Positions 57,481 to 64,000 of a DNA stretch of 64,000 bases are shown here, one piece after another. The position numbers and the translations under genes were made by a program. The number at the start of each line of letters is the position of its first letter. Position 1 is the first letter of the stretch. The notes under the pieces were generated by a model. The model saw only the letters and a list, made by a program, of their open reading frames with translations, had not been told where the DNA came from and made no database searches. The DNA comes from Dillenia suffruticosa (lineage: Eukaryota > Streptophyta > Magnoliopsida > Dilleniales > Dilleniaceae), in NCBI GenBank assembly GCA_033439265.1, contig JAVTVX010000016.1:16042701-16106700 (forward strand), given 5' to 3'.

Positions 57481-57849
57481 TTTGAGATATAAAGTTAAAT
57501 TACCATAGGTAAATTAAAAGACTGGAAAATACAAAATTACAAAAATAAAATAAACGTAATAAGGATTTTATTAATATGGGAGAATCATTGATATATTGAT
57601 GTAGAATGACAGATATATATATATAAGATTAAAAAAAAGAGAAAAGATTGCACAACTGCATGTCTTTTGCATGTCTGCATGTCTTCTAAATTGTTTCAAA
57701 CCAAAAATATTCATTCACAAAAAATGAAGACATCTTTATCACAATCCTTGGTGTCAATCTATTCATTAAAAAAACTAGAAATAGTGAAATGAATATAATT
57801 ATATGGTGACATCATCAAAAATCATCGTAAATGAAAATATTACCTTTTG

Positions 57850-58200
57850 GAATGGAGTCAAGTAGTGATAATGATGGTTAGGTTCTATTTTCACTCTCAG
57901 CATCTAGGATTGGTATTGGAGAAATCTAACTATAGTGAAATTAGTAAAATTATCCTAAAAACCAGAAAAACCAGGCAAAAGTGAACAAACTTCTTGACAA
58001 CATGTTGGTTTCTACATTTCTTGATAATTACTCAAAAGAAAAAATAAAAAATAGATAATTAAAAAAATTAAAGCTCTATGTTTATTTTTAAACCTTGGTA
58101 ACATCTTAAGATTATTGAGTTTGTTTAGACTGAAGTTGTTCTTAGAATGGTTGGAATGGTTGTGATTCTTCATGCTCAGCTACAAGTAGTAGTAGAATGC
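57850..58200 (-). pseudogene. TNPA-like gene remnant, fourth relative
   Basis: The reversed last exon at about 57925-57853 reads roughly DAESENRT*PSLSLLDSIPK; an exon-2 start (LSRNV, after a decayed acceptor) lies near 58020; exon 1 (about 58195-58095) keeps the EHEESQPFQPF..x..Q segment. It is more decayed than the 46751 copy but has the same exon order. Confidence 0.45.
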
Positions 58201-58450
58201 ATAGCCCAAAGTAGAATATAGAACCTAGAGTGACTTTTTTATATAAAAAAATGTGAATAGCTTTTATTCGCTGAATGAAAGGTTTAGATGGTTAGAGGAG
58301 GAAAGATTTTGGGGACAGGAGAAATTGACGGTGAAACTTTCCCTACAGATGATTTATAATATATCATTTTCACAAATAAATTTTCAAAATCTGCCCATTT
58401 TTTTTACACTTTTTTCCCGCCTATTTTTTCATTACCCGCATTGCTCTTAA

Positions 58451-59932
58451 TTTCTCATATTTTGTTATACTTTTAATAAAAACCGCGATGTGTTTTTCTA
58501 TCCATATGTGTTATTTAGGTTGCTGAAAAAATAACTTACTATTTACTTATTACTTATTATATTCTGTATTACTATATTTCATGTAAGCACAGTGCGGTCC
58601 CTTGCCTATTTTTTCATTACACATCCGCATTATTCTTAATTTCTCATTCCACACTCATCACAGAATCTAATATCACTTTCTCAATTCTCTTAGCAACTTA
58701 GTATACTCCGATAATAATATTTTCACCCAACAAACATTTATTAATTGTCTAAGTTATCACTTGCCATAACCTAGTTACTTATCACTTATTTACCACCACC
58801 TTGTGCCAAACTTAACACTCAACACCAACTTACTACACTCTCACAAAACATACTATCTCTTATGACTCTCAAAATTACCACAATTTATCATCATGTTATT
58901 ACACTATTATTATCACAACACGTCAAAATTCTCACAACTTATCACCTATTACCTATTATCACATCATACCTGCATGCACTGGTATATCCCCATTGCAACT
59001 TCTCACATGCAACCATCCCTAAAACTATTGCAATTTATCACATGCAGCCATCCCTAAAACTATACAAGAAATTTTCAATACCTTAAAACTATATACCAAA
59101 CATTTTTAATATTTTTACGACTACATACGATTTAGAATATACTAGTTTTTGCATAATTTAAGAAACTTATTGAAATTGGTTCATCCATGAGAAGCTCCCT
59201 ACGTTGGATCGATCATGAATCATGTAAATGTGTGAATGTAACATACAAAACATATCATATCATGGTCAAAAAGATTAATAGGCTTGGATACATTGATGAT
59301 ATATTCACGTTAAAAGTAACAAGTGATTGAAAATCTATGTGTTGAAGCATTTAATTTAACACAAAGATCTTGCTGCATTAATCTAGTAATATATTCACCA
59401 CTTTCTTTTAATTTTGAATACTATAACTTATACAGTATATAAAACACAAATCAAATGTTTTGCATAGGTTTACATTGAAATAAATATACAGAACAAAGTA
59501 AAAGTGAAATTGTTTTCGGCACAAAAAAAATTAAATTGGCAAAAACAGGAACAAAATGTTTTTGGCGCAAGAAAAAGAAATTTGATTAATTTTGAGCTGA
59601 GATGGAAAATTGTTTTTGGCATGAAGATTAGAGATTTTATTGTGGAGTTATAATTAAAATTTTAAAATTGTAGATTGTAAAGGTTAAAATGGTAAACATG
59701 TAAATTATATGTGAATTCAAATTAATTAATATTAATTTTAATGCTGCTAACTATGTTTTTTTGAAATTTATATAAAATTATATAATATTGATAATTAATG
59801 TATTCTTATCATGATTTCATATCATAATACTATATTATCAAATAATAAAAAATAAATTATAATGCTAATTATATAAATTACTAATTTAATATCATTACAT
59901 TATTTAAATTAATAATATTAATAATTTTATAT
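58451..59932. other. AT-rich repeats of CACTA interior
   Basis: 58680-59060 has 'ttatcacttatt'/'ttaccac' repeats and a 40-bp duplication ('cacatgcaaccatccctaaaactat' at 59007 and 59040). 59510-59640 has 'ttttggca'-type words like those at 40430. No gene is supported. Confidence 0.45.
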
Positions 59933-59944
59933 CATTCCAAAACA

Positions 59945-60430
59945 AATGTGACAAATTTTGCAACAAATATTCTTTCGTTGGTAATATTCATAAAATTTTA
60001 GGATGAAAAATTAATTATTCACCGCAAAAATTTTCAACAAATATTTTTATGTCGCAAAATTCGTCGCAAATTTGCGACGAATTTAGCAACTCAAATTTTA
60101 TTCGTCGTAAATTTGTAACAAATAAAATTTTCGTCATAAATTTTGCAACAAATATTTTTTCGTCGCAAATTTCGCAAATTTTGGGACAAAAAAATATTTG
60201 TTGCAAATTTTGCAACGAATAAGTTATTTGTCGTAAATTACCAATAAAAAATAATTCGTCGCAAATTTGTCACAAATTTTTTTTTGTCGCAGATTTGCCA
60301 CGAATCTAATTTTCGTTGCAAATTTGCGATGAATAGTTTTTTTTGTCGGAAATTTTGCAACGAAATTCAATTCGTGACAAATTAGGAATGAAAAAAATTC
60401 GTCACAGAATTTGTCGCAAATTTACGACAA
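59945..60430. repeat. Subterminal GCGACGAAT/ATTCGTCGC array
   Basis: More than fifteen inverted and direct copies of ttgcgacgaa and variants within 500 bp, the expected TNPA-binding region. Confidence 0.8.
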
Positions 60431-60742
60431 ATATAAATTTTATTGGCATATTTGGACTATTTTTACCTATATAACCTGTTTTTATACCTACTCATCCAAC
60501 CTCATCAACAATTAATCATCCAAATCGTTTTTAATATCAAATTTCAGCCATCTATACTCATCAATATAACTTACTATTCAATAAGATCAATAAGTTAAAA
60601 ATTCAACAACAAATCATAATAGTAATATCAAAGATAAAAGCAACAACAAGTCTAAATGTTAAAATATCAATAACCATACATAACAAAAAAAAATCAATGT
60701 AACGAGTATCAAAATATAACAGTCAAATAACAATACACAATT
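60431..60742. other. Spacer between subterminal array and TNPA stop
   Basis: AT-rich; it would be the 3' untranslated region of the TNPA-like gene. Nothing else is seen. Confidence 0.5.
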
Positions 60743-62608
60743 TCAAGCACGACCTCCACCATCATCATCATCATTGAAGAAATCATCACCTTCATCACCA
60801 TCACGAGCATTATCAGGAGGAGCCATAGAAGGGGGAATCTAACTTGGAGCGGAGGCTAACTGAAGATACTGCATGATTAACATTTACTGCGTACGGAACT
60901 CGTTCATTTCTTGCGTGTGTTTTGCTTGAAGTTCATTGAATTCCTGATCTTTTTACAGTAGTAACTCCTTCAAATAACTCACCTCTTGATTTAATTCATT
61001 TATTTCTGCCTTGACTGTTGGTGGGGTGGAAGAAGGTGAACCAACGATTTTGTAAGTTCTACTCAAAGAACCTAGCCCAACTACTCTACCCCCTTTTGGT
61101 CCACCAGTCACCTTGAGCTATTATTCATGTTATCAACAGATGGCTCAGATTCGCCAGCATCATTACTGGCACTCGAACTTTTGCGTTATAGCTCATCATA
61201 TTCTCCTATATTGTCATGAGAAAAATTAAAATAAATTTACAATAACAATATAATACAAGCACATATAATCTTGATTAGATAAATATATATATATATATGA
61301 AAGAAAATAAAAAAAATTTGTAACATAAATCATGAGACTGTATAGGATCTAAATTATGAACATTTGTATTAACATTGAACAAGTTGAAATTTATGAAAAA
61401 AAAAAGAGAATCTCTATCAAGTAATTCATTAGAAATCAAAGAATCAAGTCAGCAATAAAAATAAACTTGGGAGAGACTAACCTAATAAATTCATCTTCCT
61501 ACATTGTTATGATATGTTCAACATAATATATTCAAATCAACATTGAAAATGTTCATTAAATAATTGGAAGTTTTGAAATTACAAACCTTAATTGCTCTAG
61601 CTCTCTCCCTGCTCCAAGTCGTCTTTTTTCTGAAATGTGCGCATGAAAGTATCTATGAATGAAGGCTCGGTCCCCGTTTCCTTGGCCTAAAATAAAAAAA
61701 CACTGTTAGAAATAATGAAATAGTTTAAATTAGATTAAAAAATTAGTGTTTGTATAAAATTACCAATCTATTTTTATGTTCACCGATATTGATCGAGCCT
61801 CTCGCATACGTCGCAGACGATTCCCTTGAATTACAAGCTCGGTTTTTTTTATTCTGCTCACTCCTTCGTTTGCTCTCCTCCGATTCCCAAAAATTCACAA
61901 TCATGTCCCAATTTTGCTCGGTGATGCAGTTTGGCTTTTTTCTGTGTCTCTTCGCATGATTTACAACGCGTCGGATATGATCGCCATATTTTTTCTTGAA
62001 AATCCTTCTTATTTCCAACTCTTCAGTCTCGTCCCAAGTGAATACTTGTTGCAATGGAAAAAAACCAATTGATTATAAAGTTAGTAACTTAATTTCATAT
62101 ATAAACTGATTGGGATAACTTACCTTGAACTCGCTCCATCATAGCTCTTTTATTTCTTTTAGGAGTGCTTGTGTAAGTCATCGAAGCCCCTCCCCAATGG
62201 TTATTCACTATTCTATTAAGCTTGTGAATAACATGTACAGAATTTGTAAATCTATCATAAAGTTTCAAACAAACAATGTTAAATAAACAAGATAATTAAA
62301 AGAATATTTTGTTTTATAAATAAAAGAAATAATACATCTGAAATTTTAAAATTTAGTACTTAAGAATCTCCGTAAGGGGCTATCAACACTCGATTGTCTT
62401 CCCTATCTGCATATGAGTGTTCCACCGAAGGGACTGGCGAAGGTATATTACTATCCATTTGTTGAGTATGCGAAGGGCCTGCAACAGAAAGGGGAGGCGA
62501 AGGTACATTGCCGGCAAGGGAATGGGATTGCGAAGGTGCCGAAATGGACTGCGATGGTGAAGAGCGTGAACTTTCATCAGAATTTCGACTATGGCCGTCA
62601 TGTCGAAA
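60743..62608 (-). pseudogene. TNPA-like gene, Transposase_24 (Ptta/En/Spm) family
   Basis: Exons on the minus strand, 5' to 3': 62608 to about 62362, Ser/Pro-rich (SSRSSPSQSISAPSQSHS...) ending NRVLIAPYGDS; 62251-62124, HVIHKLNRIVNNHWGGASMT with a good GTAAG donor; about 62040-61765, the core RRVVNHAKRHRKKPNCITEQ, NWDMIVNFWESEESKR and NKKNRACNS with ARGSINIGEHKNR; 61205 to 60743, SSSASNDAGESEPS, then GGPKGGRVVGLGSLSRTYKI, a Glu/Gln-rich coiled-coil-like helix and an acidic tail. The W...W.SEE.K..S..NK.NR signature is diagnostic of the family, nuclear proteins that bind subterminal repeats. The last exon has three in-frame stops and a frameshift before GGPKGG, so this copy is dead. Confidence 0.82.
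61206..61742. other. Introns of the TNPA-like gene
   Basis: AT-rich sequence; a short coding-like piece may lie at about 61590-61690 (minus strand, AKETGTEPSFIDTFMRTFQK), probably a small exon of the TNPA-like gene. A (TA)n tract lies near 61285-61298. Confidence 0.5.
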
Positions 62609-62952
62609 CTATCAACCATAATATATTATTAACAAAAATAAAAAAAATAAAAATTGCATGTTCATCAGATGCATAATGAAGAACATGAATAAACTTACCA
62701 TATCTAATTTGACAAATTAAATGCGATGAAACAAGACACCAATATATCAAGAAATCTTCTCTAATGACCTATAGAAAAAAAGATAGTACATTAACAAATC
62801 AAATATATAAATTTAAGAATGAGACAGTAAATAGACAACAAAAATTTGCAAATTAAAACTAAACTAACTTATCCACTAAAAAAAAAAGATTATCATATAT
62901 CAAGATAAATATCCGATTTTTATTATATTAAGAGAACAAAACTTACCCGACA

Positions 62953-64000
62953 TCAAAAATTAAAATCCTTATTGTCATCGTCATCCTCATCATGTGTCTC
63001 AAAATTATACTCTTCAACATCATTATCATCAACATCCTTATCCTCATCCTCATCCTCATCATCTGTCTCAAAATTAGATTCTTCATCGTCTTCTACATGA
63101 ATTTCACTTGCATCCACATCTATCACTACTCCGCTGGGATCTCGTAATGTTTGAATATTATATTCCTCGGTCTGAAATATATTGGCTACTTCCTCTTGTT
63201 GAAATGCTATGTCTTCCCAATGTACCTCAATTTTTTTCTGTACTTTCGTTTTATAAACAGCCCACCAATCAATTTGATCACGTTTCAAATTAGGATATGA
63301 AGCATAAAATACTTGAATCGCTTGTTGTGTCAACACAAATGGTTCATATCTTTTATGCAATTTCTTATGATTTATTTCAACCAAATTAAACTGTGAATGC
63401 ATTTTCATCCTTTTGACAGGGTCAAACCAACGACACATAAATAAAACAATTCGTATTCTGGACCAGGGTACTCTGCCTCTATGATTTCATCCAACAAACC
63501 ATAAAAATCATTTTGACCTCCACCATCATTGGATGACTGAACACAAACCCTACTATTCATTGTCATTTTTCACATTCCATATTCTTAGTATGAAAATTAT
63601 ACCCGTTTATAAAATATGCTGGCCAAGTTCATACCATTGATTTTGAACCCCATGACAGATGGATTAACAATTTTTGCTCAACTTGAGCTTGATTATCATG
63701 GACCTAAAGTCAAATAAATATGTTAATATGTTTTAAAGGAAATATTTAAATAATTTATAGTCTACTTACATATTTTTTGAACCATGGTGCAAATTCTTCA
63801 GTACAGAAACTATCAAACTCATGTGTCGAAAGTTCAGAATATACGTTTTGGAAAATCCTACTATCAAAGAAAATAAATTTTAACACAAACAATTTACGAC
63901 ATAAGAAATACATAAAATAGAAAATATATACTAACTCGAAATATGGCGTCACTTCTGGATAGTTCAATAAAATATATGTGTGGGTTGCCCGCCATTCTTG
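62953..64000 (-). pseudogene. TNPD (Transposase_21 family) C-terminal region, partial at window edge
   Basis: The segment runs from the right edge leftward. YILLNYPEVTPYFE and STHEFDSFCTEEFAPWFKKY (exon ending at a GTAAG donor at 63770) belong to the DUF4218-like end. After an intron with acceptor at about 63698 it reads TWPAYFINGYNFHTKN, then VCVQSSNDGGGQNDFYGLLD and EIIEAEYPGPEYELF. This passes into DUF4216: CRWFDPVKRM, QAIQVFYASYPN and WWAVYKTK, with an acidic Asp/Glu tail to the stop at 62953. TNPD is the catalytic transposase; its RNase-H-like core lies outside the window. A stop before TWPAYF and a frameshift near 63445 break this copy. Confidence 0.85.

Larger units (their letters stand above)
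56755..59932 (-). mobile_element. Fourth large CACTA relative, minus orientation, partial
   Basis: It begins CACTACAAAACAAATGCCTT with 'aaccgtcgg', 'gatctatcccgat' and 'atcggtaagagttac' words, so this is the right-type end reversed. The preceding triplet is ACA. It then has the about 58-bp array (56970-57480), the reversed TNPA-like exons (57860-58200) and promoter-like sequence (58250-58450). The left-type terminus was not found before the next element at about 59933, so the right limit given is only an upper bound. Confidence 0.6.
59933..64000 (-). mobile_element. CACTA element with TNPA and TNPD remnants, runs off the window
   Basis: The left end is a drifted CATTCCAAAACAAATGTGAC (59933), followed by 500 bp of ttgcgacgaat/attcgtcgcaa units (59945-60430) in both orientations. 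Inside, both on the minus strand, are a Transposase_24/TNPA-like gene (60743-62608) and the C-terminal half of a TNPD (Transposase_21) gene (62953 to the edge). This is the usual two-gene layout of autonomous CACTA elements, with the promoter end outside the window. Several stops and frameshifts show that this copy is no longer coding. Its subterminal motif resembles that of the non-autonomous elements at 5206, 23702 and 27822. Confidence 0.8.

Noticed and set aside
62413-62676. Plus-strand frame of 87 codons
   Set aside because: Antisense shadow of the Ser/Pro-rich exon of the TNPA-like gene on the minus strand.

Overview
The window is nuclear DNA of a flowering plant, probably a eudicot; the species cannot be read from it. 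It is strongly AT-rich and made almost wholly of transposable elements nested in one another. Most are CACTA (En/Spm) DNA transposons, recognised by CACTA...TAGTG ends, 3-bp target duplications and TNPA/TNPD-type coding remnants. There are also Ty1/copia and Ty3/gypsy fossils, tRNA-like modules and a SINE. I see no intact host gene.

Left half (about 3.3-27.6 kb): a minus-strand host pseudogene of the DFR/vestitone-reductase-like extended SDR family has exon 1 at 27485-27573 and its other exons at 3365-4960. Its first intron holds an 18.3-kb CACTA element (5152-23479, target duplication ATA) and a 3.0-kb CACTA element (23702-26734, GGA). The 18.3-kb element contains a 1.2-kb CACTA (5206-6374, TGA) and a 10.2-kb CACTA (9945-20128, AAT). 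The latter carries a copia retrotransposon (12970-19435, TAATT). All five insertions are closed by matching target duplications, so their order can be read.

Middle (27.8-50.3 kb): a degenerate CACTA with a tRNA-like/GC-rich cassette (about 27822-30271) is followed by AT-rich spacer. A minus-oriented relative of the 18.3-kb element starts at 32192 and is split by a 14.6-kb plus-oriented relative (33976-48573, GGA). This inner element holds large AT-rich tandem arrays, three GC-rich minisatellites, a truncated CACTA that captured a quinone/enone oxidoreductase fragment, TNPA- and TNPD-like remnants, and a promoter-like stretch with a perfect TTTGGCGCCAAA (E2F-type) palindrome.

Right (50.3-64 kb): a half-deleted gypsy fossil with one LTR (50285-55013), a copia RT/RNase H fragment (55014-55615), one end of another large CACTA relative (from 56755), and finally a minus-oriented CACTA (from about 59933, running off the window) with recognisable TNPA-like (Transposase_24) and TNPD C-terminal (DUF4216) coding regions.

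The large related elements (5152-23479, 32192-, 33976-48573, 56755-) share one plan: an ACGGTAAC-containing end, AT-rich arrays, a promoter, a small TNPA-like gene opening MGRNKRKMTI, about 58-bp tandem repeats, and a second end with CCGTC motifs. I found no bacterial-type operon, CRISPR or defence system. The novelty lies in the architecture of these CACTA elements.
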